Source of the DNA: Bacteroidota bacterium
GTDB lineage: Bacteria; Bacteroidota; Bacteroidia; Flavobacteriales; Flavobacteriaceae
Assembly: GCA_023446155.1 (NCBI GenBank)
Contig: JAEXIT010000017.1
Location: 248,001 to 312,000, forward strand
DNA length: 64,000 bases
Reading direction: 5' to 3'
Shown here piece after piece: positions 9,101 through 17,827 of this stretch. Within the stretch, counting starts at the first letter, position 1. Every line of letters starts with the position of its first letter. The notes below the pieces were generated by a model, which was not told where the DNA came from, made no database searches, and worked only from the letters and a program-made list of their open reading frames with translations. Both the position numbers and the translations under genes were made by a program.

Positions 9101-10484
9101 AAGTGGAACGAACACGTAGGCGGTAGTTTCCTGGAGCAGTTCCAGCTGGGATTACAAATCCGAAAGTAGTTGATAAAATATTTGTACTTGAGGCATAAAC
9201 ATTCTCACCACTATCGGTAAAATCGTTGTTTTTGTTCCAGTCCACCCACGCAGCAAGTAATTGTTTGTCCGGTCCGGCAAGAACCACACTGATATTAAGA
9301 TCACCACCGGCAATTTGCTGCGCCGCGTCTAAAGTGGTGAAATCACCATATCCTGACGTACTGTATCCGGAATTATTGTTTATAGCGTCCGAAATAGCTC
9401 CTGTTGTTTTAAAACTTGAGATATAGTAACTGTTTGAAGTTGATGTAGCATTACAGTATACTAATGTTTTAGCATTTCCGGTTAAAGGAGATGTTGTTCT
9501 GTATTTTGTACCTCCTGTACAGTTTGAGTTGTAGGAGTATACAAAGAAATAATAGGTTGTATTGGCTGTAAGTCCGCTAGCTGTAAAAGTAGTATTTCCG
9601 TCGTTGTCGATTACAACATTGGTATTACCCAGGTTTTGTCCGATAGTATAATTGGTTCCATTTGAAATCGTTGGAGCTGTACCCGTTGTATTAGCGATTA
9701 CAAGGTAATTGTCCGGAGCAGGCGATGCCGCTGTAAACGAACCGTTCATGGAATTAACTCCGATGCTGCTTAACGTAAGTGCCGAAGGTTGTGTTGTTGG
9801 AGCTGTACAAGCTACTGCCGGTGAGTAAGTTAAGGAGATATCGTCTACGGCTCCATAGCCATCAGGGCCATTATTATCAGCGCGGAATGTAAAAATAAGA
9901 TTGGTTGTTGTTCCTGCTAATGAATTTGGTAAGGTTGCATTTTGAGTAGTGAAATTTGGAACATCATTCGTTGGGAATGGGCCAAATTGAATCGTTCCCG
10001 AAGGAAGATTTCCACTTGTAGGAGCAGTATTACTGGTGTAAACAGCGATATAGTCACTACCTTCGTCGGCATCTGCTTGTTTGTATTTAAAGCTCAATTT
10101 AATATTGGTAGCACCAGCAGGAATTGTAATAGAACGGTAAAAATGTACGGTTCTGTTTGGAGTATTACTCCCTACAGAAGTGCTACTGTTTCCGATAAAA
10201 GCACAACGGCTTCCGGTATAACCCGATTGTCCGGTACCAACATACCAGTTACGACGAGTGCTGTTATTACCTGAAGTATTGTTTACTTCTGTCCAACCAT
10301 TGGCCGAAAAGGTATTACCAGTTTCAAAACCACCATCGCCGGTAGGTGAAATTAGAACTGTTTGAGCAGTGCTGATATTGGTTAAAAGTAGTGTAATAAA
10401 TGTCAGAAAAAGACTAATGTAATTTCGTCTGGCTAACACATTGAAGTTTTCAATTTTAAACGTAAATCGGGGGCGAATTAACAT
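6189..10484 (-). CDS. Large modular secreted protein with T9SS C-terminal sorting domain (paralogue 1)
   Basis: 1431 residues. A signal peptide (hydrophobic ISLFLTFITLLL, cut near STAQ) leads into: a jelly-roll-like domain to about 225, ending in YGAVDDISLTY; a fibronectin type III-like stretch at 228-340; a GEVED domain (NYRLRVRSTYG and SNGETEDYILTV) at 345-490; an Ig-like domain rich in Thr and Ser at 495-590; a MAM-like domain ending in CDGWAIDDVVLSG at 600-795; and a NNWLPVGVP module. The C-terminal half resembles the neighbouring paralogues, and the final 75 residues (AFDVLGR to TVDRKTIF) form a sorting domain of the style called type C in Flavobacterium. The protein is probably exported by Sec, then carried across the outer membrane by the T9SS. 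Ligand unknown; adhesion or macromolecule binding is an inference from the domains. Confidence 0.88.
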   Translation of the reverse strand: MLIRPRFTFKIENFNVLARRNYISLFLTFITLLLTNISTAQTVLISPTGDGGFETGNTFSANGWTEVNNTSGNNSTRRNWYVGTGQSGYTGSRCAFIGNSSTSVGSNTPNRTVHFYRSITIPAGATNIKLSFKYKQADADEGSDYIAVYTSNTAPTSGNLPSGTIQFGPFPTNDVPNFTTQNATLPNSLAGTTTNLIFTFRADNNGPDGYGAVDDISLTYSPAVACTAPTTQPSALTLSSIGVNSMNGSFTAASPAPDNYLVIANTTGTAPTISNGTNYTIGQNLGNTNVVIDNDGNTTFTASGLTANTTYYFFVYSYNSNCTGGTKYRTTSPLTGNAKTLVYCNATSTSNSYYISSFKTTGAISDAINNNSGYSTSGYGDFTTLDAAQQIAGGDLNISVVLAGPDKQLLAAWVDWNKNNDFTDSGENVYASSTNILSTTFGFVIPAGTAPGNYRLRVRSTYGNNGTVLSPCGNYSNGETEDYILTVIADCPAKILTAPNVESCGEGPVTLTVTGSAGVTSYRWYNSEIGGSPIAGATSASYTTPSLSMSTTFYVTAYNGSCESLVRRAITAKIKPIPNVTITPSSPEICGDDNFVQISAAGSTELVELFNENFEGSGLGLFTKSGTGTTTATEWQQKTSIYTTTTANWKPAINSSTGTTGNKFAFTTADVNTGAKDFMLTTTNAYNTSTYLDLTLTFRQYYSYYGNGETASVEVSKDNGSTWNRVISYTNSQGAPSRFVNTIIYLNDYIGVSNLKIRFRYQAGYCDGWAIDDVVLSGHRPLTSNFTWSGATIDAYIDANGTTPYTNQAVNTVYIKPSTAQLEVNSWSFTANVQLTNGCTASKPVSVTNKSKVWQGNNGNWNDPNNWLPVGVPTSDNCVIIKPTANSSTINGTNYEAQAKTLTVRTNGRLDIPATNGIKVVNKIDVKNNGTFNVDNNASIVQVDNVANSGNVNIKRTTKPMYRYDFTYWNSPVTLASGYTLAMLSPNTLGDKYMKWQPTINGGYGNWISVNNSTAMDPKMGYIVRAPQTFDLNPSNKTPYTATFVGTPNNGDITIPIAIGTDANVGGGVTVDDDQWNLIGNPYASAIDVVSFLTDNTNKTLVDGTVYVWTHNTPIGNTNPSPFYGTYAYNYTSADYATINKFGATATAATGGSRPTQYIASGQAFFVKGLANGNAKFTNSMRVTGKNDNFMKNGATQINPETQSVAGAESEKHRIWLNLANENGAFSQILVGYDEDATMAFDRGLDGQSFGGNGVNFYSTIPDMNLTIQARPLPFNQEDQIPLGFSASAQNTYQIGIDHLDGIFDTHAIYLEDKTTNTIHDLRTAPYSFTSAAGTFNERFVLRFNNGTLGSGDFSLENGIKVLRGTELAVNSSNERIKNITAFDVLGRIIDEYKNVGENEIALKNVKKSSSVVLLKITLENGATVDRKTIF

Positions 10485-10555
10485 ACTAAAAATCTTTGGG
10501 GTTATTTTTACGGTGCGAAAATATGTACTAAGAAGCAGACAGAAGGTGTCCCGGA

Positions 10556-10603
10556 ACCGAATTTCGATGAAGGTTTCCGTTTAATCGATAAAGTGCATTT
10601 TTG
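10556..10603 (-). promoter_or_regulatory. Conserved 48-nt upstream block, copy A
   Basis: 45 of 48 positions are identical to 17197-17244. It lies 71 nt upstream of the start of paralogue 1, whereas the other copy lies 73 nt upstream of paralogue 3. On the minus strand it contains TCGAT and ATCGA as an inverted pair about 15 nt apart. Conservation at a fixed distance suggests a shared promoter or operator. Confidence 0.6.
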
Positions 10604-10830
10604 ACCTCAACATGACCTTTTATGATGTAGCCTTTTTTTTGATTTGTATTGTTTTTCTGATGGTTATCGATTTTTTAGATCCCGAAATTTGGGAGGTCAT
10701 TTTTTGGTGTTTTTTAAGGTTTTTCGATGTGAAAATACAGATGCGAAAATGTCCGGATTTGGAAATTTTGCATACGATTCAAAGGGGTTTTTTGTTTTAA
10801 AAAAAACGAAAAAGATGCGGTTTGTTACAA

Positions 10831-10865
10831 AATCAAAAATCCTCCAAATAACAGAGGATTTGATT
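10831..10865 (-). terminator. Probable terminator after paralogue 2
   Basis: An imperfect hairpin: ATCCTC pairs with GAGGAT, and flanking AATCAAA and TTTGATT extend the stem with a small A bulge. It sits 20 nt past the stop of the 10885 gene. Confidence 0.6.
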
Positions 10866-10884
10866 TCGGGATATCGTTATGGGA

Positions 10885-12816
10885 TTAAAAAAGTGTTTTT
10901 CGTTCTACAGTAATACCGCTTTCCAGGGTGATTTTTAGAAATACCATACGTCTTGATTTTTTAATACTTTTCAACGTAACCTCGTTTTTAGGAATATTTT
11001 TATAGGTGGCTATTTTACGACCTAAAAGATCGAAAGCAGTAATGGCTTTGATTTTTTCGGTAGCTGAATGTACTGTCAATTCGTTTCCCCGTAATAGTGT
11101 TATTTCATTTTTAAGACTGCATTCATTGGTTCCTAAAGTGCCATTCGTAAAGCGCAATACAAAACGGTTGTTAAAGGTACCAGCTTCCGATGTAAAAGAA
11201 TAGGGAGCAGTTCGTAAATCAAAAATACTGTTTTGTAATTTGTCTTCCAGATAAATGGCTTGGGAGTCTGCAATACCATCCAGATGATCAATACCAATTT
11301 GATAGGTGTTTTGGGTATCGGCAGTAAAACCTAACGGAATCTGATCCTGTTCAAAAGGTAGGGAACGCGCTTGGATGGTCAGGTGCATTTCCGGGATTAT
11401 CGAATAGAAAGTAACGCCGCTATTACCAAAAGACTGACCATCTAAACTTCTGTCGAAACCCATTGTGGCTTCGGTGTGATAACCAACCAGTATCTGACGA
11501 AAAGCACCGGATTCGTTGGTTAAATTTAGCCAAATGCGATGTTGTTCCGGTTCGGGACTAGTGGACGATGGTTTTTTGGTATCGGTTTTGGTATTGCTGG
11601 CAGTTCTGGCAAAACGAGTAAGGTACACACCGTCTGCGCGCATATTGTTCGTGAATTTGGCATTCCCGTTCGCCAGACCTTTTACAAAAAAGGCTTGTCT
11701 TGGCGCAATATATTTACTTGACACTCCATAATATCCTTGGACGGTCGAAGTAGCGCCAAATTTATTTATGGTCGAATAGTCAGCTGCAGTATAGTTGTAC
11801 ATATATGTTCCATAAAACGGACTTGGAACATGATTTGAGAGTGGTCTGCTATGGGTCCAAATATAAATCGTTCCATCAAGTAAGGCGCTGTTTGCAGGAT
11901 TATTTAGAAAAAGGGTGATGTCAACAGCTGAAGGATAAGGATTGCCAATTAAGTTCCATTGATCATCATCAGCGGTTACGTTGCCGCCAACATTGGCATC
12001 GGTTCCCACTACTATCGGAACGGTGATGTCACCATTGTTTGGAGTTCCTGTGATCTTTGTGTAAAAATAGTCTCGTGTTGTTGGATTCGGGGGGAATGTT
12101 TGTGGACCTCGTATGCTATATCCTATCCCGGGAACCATAGTCGTAGTGGAATCTACACTAATCCAGTTTCCATGCCCATTGGCAATAGTGGGTTGCCATC
12201 TGAAATATTTGTCCGGTAATGTGTTTGGTGAAAGCTTTCCCAATGTAAATCCGGATGCGAGGGTTACTGGAGAACTCCAATAGGAATAATCATAACGGGA
12301 TATCTTTTGGGATCTAGCTTCTATCGTTACCGTACCGGTATTAGATATGTTTTCTTCCTGAATGATCTCGCTAAAATAATCCATTTTCAAAGTGCCTTTT
12401 ATGTTAATATACGATTTAACAAAGAGTGCACTAAATAAAGGAATTTCAAGACTAGCGCCTTCTTCAATGGTCAGGGTTTTTGCATGCGCTCGATGATAAG
12501 CACCGTTGGGCGTTCTCGGCTGATGCTGTGCCGGACGAATAATTATATGATCATTATTGTTGGGAATGCCTGCTGGCGACCAGTTATATTCATAGTCCCA
12601 TTTAGAGTTAGTTCCTATCCAGATTCTGGTTATAGTAGGAGCAAGCGGAGCAGTTACCGGATTGCCTTTTTGGGAAGCAGTAGCATTGGTTAACTCTTGT
12701 GAATATCCGATTTGACAAAAAAATAATATAACGATTAAGTATATGATAGTTGTTTTTAGAGAATAACGACAGTGGTAAAATAGCCTGTGATTTTGTTTTT
12801 TTGTACAGTTTGGCAT
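10885..12816 (-). CDS. Secreted protein with T9SS C-terminal sorting domain (paralogue 2, short form)
   Basis: 643 residues. An N-terminal basic stretch and hydrophobic TTIIYLIVILFFCQIGYSQ form the signal peptide. It then goes directly into the NWSPAGIP module and the C-terminal half shared with the two long neighbours (YDYSYWSSPVTLASGFTLG, DDQWNLIGNPYPSAVD, HRIWLNLTNESGAF). The GEVED, Ig-like and MAM-like domains of paralogues 1 and 3 are absent. The C-terminus (AFDLLGRKIATYKN to TVERKTLF) is a T9SS sorting domain. No frameshift is visible at the point where the long N-terminus is missing, so this looks like a natural short form rather than a wreck. Function unknown. Confidence 0.85.
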   Translation of the reverse strand: MPNCTKKQNHRLFYHCRYSLKTTIIYLIVILFFCQIGYSQELTNATASQKGNPVTAPLAPTITRIWIGTNSKWDYEYNWSPAGIPNNNDHIIIRPAQHQPRTPNGAYHRAHAKTLTIEEGASLEIPLFSALFVKSYINIKGTLKMDYFSEIIQEENISNTGTVTIEARSQKISRYDYSYWSSPVTLASGFTLGKLSPNTLPDKYFRWQPTIANGHGNWISVDSTTTMVPGIGYSIRGPQTFPPNPTTRDYFYTKITGTPNNGDITVPIVVGTDANVGGNVTADDDQWNLIGNPYPSAVDITLFLNNPANSALLDGTIYIWTHSRPLSNHVPSPFYGTYMYNYTAADYSTINKFGATSTVQGYYGVSSKYIAPRQAFFVKGLANGNAKFTNNMRADGVYLTRFARTASNTKTDTKKPSSTSPEPEQHRIWLNLTNESGAFRQILVGYHTEATMGFDRSLDGQSFGNSGVTFYSIIPEMHLTIQARSLPFEQDQIPLGFTADTQNTYQIGIDHLDGIADSQAIYLEDKLQNSIFDLRTAPYSFTSEAGTFNNRFVLRFTNGTLGTNECSLKNEITLLRGNELTVHSATEKIKAITAFDLLGRKIATYKNIPKNEVTLKSIKKSRRMVFLKITLESGITVERKTLF

Positions 12817-13000
12817 AATCTAAAAAATTAGTGGCACTAGGAATTGAAACAGTCATGTCATTTTGTGCCCGGTATTAAAAAACGGGAGATAAAAGTAGCA
12901 TTTGAAGACTCCGATATTTAACGAATGGCTATTTTGTGATGAAGTTTGAGCTTTTTGGCCGGATTAAAATACAAAAGGGGAGCTTTACTAACGGTGATAA

Positions 13001-13038
13001 AAAAACACCCTCTGTACTAATTTACAGAGGGTGTTTTT
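13001..13038 (-). terminator. Rho-independent terminator after paralogue 3
   Basis: Perfect 15-nt arms (13001-13015 and 13024-13038), containing ACACCCTCTGT and its complement, with A- and T-tracts at the ends. Confidence 0.85.
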
Positions 13039-13055
13039 AATGTTTTCTGAGAAGG

Positions 13056-16000
13056 TTAGAAAATCGTTTTTCGGTCTACAACAGTGCCATTTTCCAATGT
13101 GATTTTCAAGAGTACCACACTGGTCGTTTTTTTAACGTTTTTCAATACGACATCATTTTCGTCGGTGTTTTTATACGCATCTAACTGACGGCCTAAAAGA
13201 TCGTAAGCTACAATGTCTTTGATTTTTTCGGTAGCCGAATGTACCGCCAACTCGTTGCCTCGTAATATTTTAATGCCGTTTTCAAGGCTAAATTCACCGG
13301 TTCCTAAAGTGCTGTTTGTAAAACGCAGTACAAAACGGTTGTTAAAGGTGCCGGCGGCCGATGTAAACGAATAGGGTGCTGTTCGTAAATCATAAATTAC
13401 ATTCAGCAGTTTGTCTTCCAGATAAATGGTATGGGTGTCAAAAATACCATCCAAATGATCAATGCCAATTTGATAGGTGTTTTGTGCATCGGCATTAAAA
13501 CCTAACGGAATCTGATCCTGTTCGTTAAACGGTAATGCACGTGCCTGAATGGTCAGGTTCATTTCCGGAATTATCGAATAGAAAGTAACGCCATTACCCC
13601 CAAACGACTGACCGTCTAAACTTCTGTCAAATCCCATTGTCGCTTGGCCATTATAGCCAACCAATATCTGACTAAATGCACCGGATTCATTGGCTAAGTT
13701 CAGCCAGATGCGGTGTTGTTCCGGTTCGCCTCCGGCAACGGACTGTGTTTCCGGATTGGCTTTGGTGGCATCGCCCGCTTTTAAAAAGCTGTTGTTTTGT
13801 AAACTTACGCGCATACTATTGGTGAATTTAGCATTTCCGTTGGCCAGACCTTTAACGAAGAACGCCTGTCCTGAGGCGATATAACGACTTGGTGTACTTC
13901 CTCCGGTAGCGGCAGTTGCTGTCGCACCAAATTTATTCACCGTAGCATAATCGGCTGCAGTATAATTATAAGAATACGTACCATAAAACGGACTTGGTGA
14001 CGATGTAGATGGCGGTGTGTTATGGGTCCACAGATAAACCGTACCATCCATTAGAGCGCTGTTGGACGAATCGTTTAAAAAGCTGACAATATCGATCGCA
14101 GAGGCATACGGATTTCCGATCAGATTCCATTGATCATCATCAACGGTTACGTTGCCGCCAACATTAGCATCGGTTCCAACTGCTATCGGAATGGTGATGT
14201 CGCCATTGTTGGGTGTTCCGATAAAAGTGCCTGTATAGGTGGTTTTGGTAAGCGGATTAAGACTGAATGTTTGTGGTGCGCGTACAATGTATCCCATTTT
14301 CGGATCCATAACCGTGCTGGCGCTTACGGTGATCCAGTTGCCACTTCCGCCACTGATCGTTGGTTGCCATCTCATGTATTTGTCGGATAATGTATTTGGA
14401 GATAGCATGCCCAATGTAAACCCGGAAGCTGATGTTACCGGTGAATTCCAATAGGTGTAATCGTAACGATACATCGGCTGTGTGGTACGTTTGATATTGA
14501 CAATACCGGTGTTAACGGTGTTGTTTACCTGAACGATGCTCGCACTGGTGTCCAAATTGAAAGCTCCGTTTGTTAGGACATCAATTTTGTTGACTACTTT
14601 GATTCCGTTTCCGGTTGGAATATCCAATCGGCCATTTGCCTGAACGGTTAGGGTTTTGGCTTGGGCCTCATAATTGGATCCGTTTACAGTGGAATAATTT
14701 GTTGCTGATTTAATGATCACACAGTTATCATTCGCCGGTACGCCAACGGGTAGCCAGTTATTCGGATCGTTCCAATTGCTGCTAATTCCCTGCCAAACTT
14801 TGGTCTTATTGGTCACGGTTACCGGTTTAGTGGCGGTACAACCATTGGTTAACTGTACATTGGCATTAAACGACCAGTTGTTTACTTCCAATTGGGAGGC
14901 CGATGGTTTGATATATACCACGTTTACAGCCTGATTGGTATATGGGGTTGTGCCATTGGCATCGATATAGGCATTGATGGTTGCTCCGGTCCAGGTGAAA
15001 TTAGACGTTAACGGACGGGTACCGGATAGTACGATGTCATCAACAGCCCAACCGTCGCAGTAATCGGCTGCATAACGGAAACGTATTTTTAAATTGGCAA
15101 CGCCAACATAGCTGTTTAGCGGAATGCTTTCACTTACGAATTTACTTGGGTATCCTTGTGTCGCGGTATAGGTTTTTACAGTAGTCCAGTTGGTTCCGTT
15201 ATCGGTTGATATTTCGATATTAGCAGTTTCACCACTTCCATAGTAGGAGAAATAATGTCTGAAGCTAAGTGTTAAATCAATAAAATTAGCGGTGCTAACC
15301 GAATTGGTTGTGGTCATGATCAGACTTTTTCCGGTAGTGTTAACATCCGAAGTCGTGAAAGCAAATTTATTTCCAATTGATCCGGAATTGATGGCTGGTT
15401 TCCAGGTGGCAGTCGTAGTGGTGAATACACTGGTTTTTTGCTGCCATTCGGTAGTGCTGGTTCCATTTCCTGATTTGGTAAAACTACCCAATCCGGTACC
15501 TTCGAAATTTTCATTTAATAATTCCACTACTTCGGTACTACCGGCGGCCGAGATTTGTAAATAATCGGAATCACCGCATATTTCCGGAGAGGCTGGAGTA
15601 ATGGTGATGTTTGGAATCGGTTTTATTTTAGCAATAATCGGCGTACGGGTAAGCGATTCGCAAGTGCCGTTTAAAGCAGTCACGTAATAGGTGGTGGTAG
15701 CACTTAACGAAGGTGTGGTATAGATCGCCGCGGTTGCTCCCGAAATAGGTGAGCCTCCGGTATCGGTAGTGTACCAACGGTAGGATGTTACGCCCGATGA
15801 TCCGGTTACGGATAAGCTTACAGGGCCCGTGCCACAAGATTCAACGGTTGGGGCGCTGGTGATTTTGGCACCGCAGTCCGGAATTACTTTGATTAAATAA
15901 TCCTCAGTTTCGCCATTGGAAAGACTTCCGCATGGTGTAAAGGTAGAATTGCTTAAATAGGTTCGGATGCGCACTCGGTAATTTCCGGGATTGGTTCCGG

Positions 16001-17123
16001 CAGGAATTACAAAGCCAAATGTCGTAGAGCTAACGCTAATCGTAGGTGAAAAAACAGTTTCTCCAGCATCGGTGAAATCACCGTTTTTATTCCAATCCAC
16101 CCAGGCTTTAACATATTGGGTGGTGCCGGAACTACCGGTTAGGATCAACGATATATTGATGTCGGATCCGGCAATTTGCTGCGCCGGAGCAAGACTGGTA
16201 TAGTCGGCATAACCGCCGGTACTGTATCCGGAGGTGTTGGAAGCCTCTACTATAGCGCCGGTAATTTTGTAACTGGAAATATAATAGGTCGACGAGGTCG
16301 AAGCGGGTGTACAGTTGGTGTAGGTGTAATCCGTCGGATACCAGGTGTAAACCAATCCGTTATTAGGGTAGCTGTTGCTACGGGTTCTGTTGGAATCGGT
16401 GTTAGCTGTTCCGCTGGATGTATTGCCATACCAGGTTGCGTTTGAGCTTTGCGATCTGTTGTTGTAGTCGGCATTGGTACGGCCTCGTAATCCTACTTCG
16501 GCAGTCAATGTTGTATTACTACTTGGTGAACAGGAACCGTAAATGATTTGTATCACATTGGAGGTTTCGCTTAGTCGGATCTGAAAGTTAAAACTTCCGG
16601 TTTGACTTACACGTCGTACATTATTCCATTGTGCGATAAAGGTGCGGTTTGGAGCACTTCCCGTTGTAGTATAGGTGATTGCATTCCCATTGTCTCTAAG
16701 ATCCATTCCCAAAGCACTGATCGCTCCGTCAAAACCGGCTCCGTTTACCGAAATCGGATTGAATCCGGCTGCATCACCAGCTACGGTGGTTCCGAAAGTG
16801 ATAAAACCATTGGATAAAATAGAACAAGTCGTATAATTCGTGTTGTTGTAAGTAAACGTAAAGCCCAAAGGAATGTTCAGGGCCACGTTATTATCCCATG
16901 AAGTAGCAATTGCTGTCGTTCCGGTAATGGATGAGTAGGTAGCGGTGTTTTCCGAAAAAGTATAATAACTTACCTGTGCCTGCCCAATTTGGAAGCACAA
17001 TAATAAGCCGGCTACTATTTTGAATAAATGAGCGCCTTTTACGGTAAGAGGAGTTGCGTAAAAAGCACCGGAAGCTTTAAGTAAGTCACCGGTTTTTTGG
17101 CTGTTTTTGTAGCTGTTTAACAT
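13056..17123 (-). CDS. Large modular secreted protein with T9SS C-terminal sorting domain (paralogue 3)
   Basis: 1355 residues. A long basic leader precedes the signal sequence LFKIVAGLLLCFQIGQAQ (about 33-50). The first folded region (about 51-270) is unlike paralogue 1: it carries SNGFITFGTT and FNFQIRLSETSNVIQIIYG, as in nidogen-like surface modules. From the GEVED domain (NYRVRIRTYL, SNGETEDYLIKV) onward it follows paralogue 1 closely: Ig-like, MAM-like (CDGWAVDDIVLSG), NNWLPVGVP module, shared C-terminal half, and sorting domain ending in TVVDRKTIF. It is predicted to be exported through the T9SS. The N-terminal swap suggests the paralogues present different binding heads on a common stalk; this is inference. 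Confidence 0.88.
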   Translation of the reverse strand: MLNSYKNSQKTGDLLKASGAFYATPLTVKGAHLFKIVAGLLLCFQIGQAQVSYYTFSENTATYSSITGTTAIATSWDNNVALNIPLGFTFTYNNTNYTTCSILSNGFITFGTTVAGDAAGFNPISVNGAGFDGAISALGMDLRDNGNAITYTTTGSAPNRTFIAQWNNVRRVSQTGSFNFQIRLSETSNVIQIIYGSCSPSSNTTLTAEVGLRGRTNADYNNRSQSSNATWYGNTSSGTANTDSNRTRSNSYPNNGLVYTWYPTDYTYTNCTPASTSSTYYISSYKITGAIVEASNTSGYSTGGYADYTSLAPAQQIAGSDINISLILTGSSGTTQYVKAWVDWNKNGDFTDAGETVFSPTISVSSTTFGFVIPAGTNPGNYRVRIRTYLSNSTFTPCGSLSNGETEDYLIKVIPDCGAKITSAPTVESCGTGPVSLSVTGSSGVTSYRWYTTDTGGSPISGATAAIYTTPSLSATTTYYVTALNGTCESLTRTPIIAKIKPIPNITITPASPEICGDSDYLQISAAGSTEVVELLNENFEGTGLGSFTKSGNGTSTTEWQQKTSVFTTTTATWKPAINSGSIGNKFAFTTSDVNTTGKSLIMTTTNSVSTANFIDLTLSFRHYFSYYGSGETANIEISTDNGTNWTTVKTYTATQGYPSKFVSESIPLNSYVGVANLKIRFRYAADYCDGWAVDDIVLSGTRPLTSNFTWTGATINAYIDANGTTPYTNQAVNVVYIKPSASQLEVNNWSFNANVQLTNGCTATKPVTVTNKTKVWQGISSNWNDPNNWLPVGVPANDNCVIIKSATNYSTVNGSNYEAQAKTLTVQANGRLDIPTGNGIKVVNKIDVLTNGAFNLDTSASIVQVNNTVNTGIVNIKRTTQPMYRYDYTYWNSPVTSASGFTLGMLSPNTLSDKYMRWQPTISGGSGNWITVSASTVMDPKMGYIVRAPQTFSLNPLTKTTYTGTFIGTPNNGDITIPIAVGTDANVGGNVTVDDDQWNLIGNPYASAIDIVSFLNDSSNSALMDGTVYLWTHNTPPSTSSPSPFYGTYSYNYTAADYATVNKFGATATAATGGSTPSRYIASGQAFFVKGLANGNAKFTNSMRVSLQNNSFLKAGDATKANPETQSVAGGEPEQHRIWLNLANESGAFSQILVGYNGQATMGFDRSLDGQSFGGNGVTFYSIIPEMNLTIQARALPFNEQDQIPLGFNADAQNTYQIGIDHLDGIFDTHTIYLEDKLLNVIYDLRTAPYSFTSAAGTFNNRFVLRFTNSTLGTGEFSLENGIKILRGNELAVHSATEKIKDIVAYDLLGRQLDAYKNTDENDVVLKNVKKTTSVVLLKITLENGTVVDRKTIF

Positions 17124-17196
17124 ACTTGAAAAGTATTAAGTGGTTCATTTTCAATACTAATTTAGCTACTAAAAAGGGGGTGATAAATGCGTTTTG

Positions 17197-17244
17197 ACCG
17201 AATTTCGATGAAGGTTTCTGTTTAATCGACAAAGTACATTTTTG
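17197..17244 (-). promoter_or_regulatory. Conserved 48-nt upstream block, copy B
   Basis: Differs from the block at 10556-10603 at only three positions and lies 73 nt before the start of paralogue 3. The flanking sequences diverge on both sides, so the block itself is what is conserved. Confidence 0.6.
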
Positions 17245-17728
17245 TCCCTTTTTTGACCTCTTGTTGCTGTGTGTTAATTGTGATTTTTGATGTTGTTTTT
17301 GTATTTATTTATGATTTATAGTTTTTAAATGGTATTGTTTGTGTTGTTTTGGTAATTATTTATTAATTTTAAAGGGTGTATTTTTTAATCAAAAGCATCA
17401 GGATGCGGCTGTGAGAAGGTGTGAAATAAACCGAATTACAACCGATTCGGAAGGTCTTGATTTTCCAAAGAATAGCATCGAAATGGAGGTGTAGAAAAAT
17501 CCCTTCTTTCTGAGCCTGATACGTTGTGTATGGTAAGCGCTTTAATTTTTTTGTTATGCCAGCCGCCCATTTGAATAGCAGATTTTTTTTGGGAAATTAA
17601 TGGGCTTTTTGTATGGAAATAAAGCGGGGTTTAAAAAAAATAATTAAATTTAACCTGATCGTAAGACTTTTAATAGGGTCTATATGAGAATGATAGGTAA
17701 ATTGAGGGAGGAGGTATTTCTTGTTTTA

Positions 17729-17763
17729 GGACAATGTATCCCTTTTATGGACAATATATCCCT
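17729..17763 (+). repeat. Two tandem direct repeats, 20-nt period
   Basis: GGACAATGTATCCCT and GGACAATATATCCCT differ at one base and are spaced exactly 20 nt start to start, about two helical turns. A degenerate third copy, beginning GTTTTAGATAATGTA, follows at 17779. They sit 65-100 nt before the ATG of the plus-strand T9SS gene and could be a dimeric regulator site. Confidence 0.55.
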
Positions 17764-17827
17764 CGCGAATAGATTGTAGTTTTAGATAATGTACTTTTAG
17801 ACATAATTAACTTAATAACAATTGATC

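Larger units (their letters stand above)
10485..10884. other. 400-nt intergenic region between T9SS genes
   Basis: AT-rich, with no convincing gene. It contains the upstream region of paralogue 1 with a 48-nt block (10556-10603) also found before paralogue 3, a T-rich stretch around 10610-10800, and an imperfect hairpin near 10831-10865 that probably ends the 10885 gene. Confidence 0.6.
17124..17827. other. 704-nt divergent intergenic region
   Basis: No convincing gene on either strand. It holds the second copy of the 48-nt block (17197-17244) for the minus-strand paralogue 3, a long AT-rich stretch, and, close to the plus-strand gene, two tandem 15-nt repeats (17729-17743 and 17749-17763). 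Confidence 0.6.
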
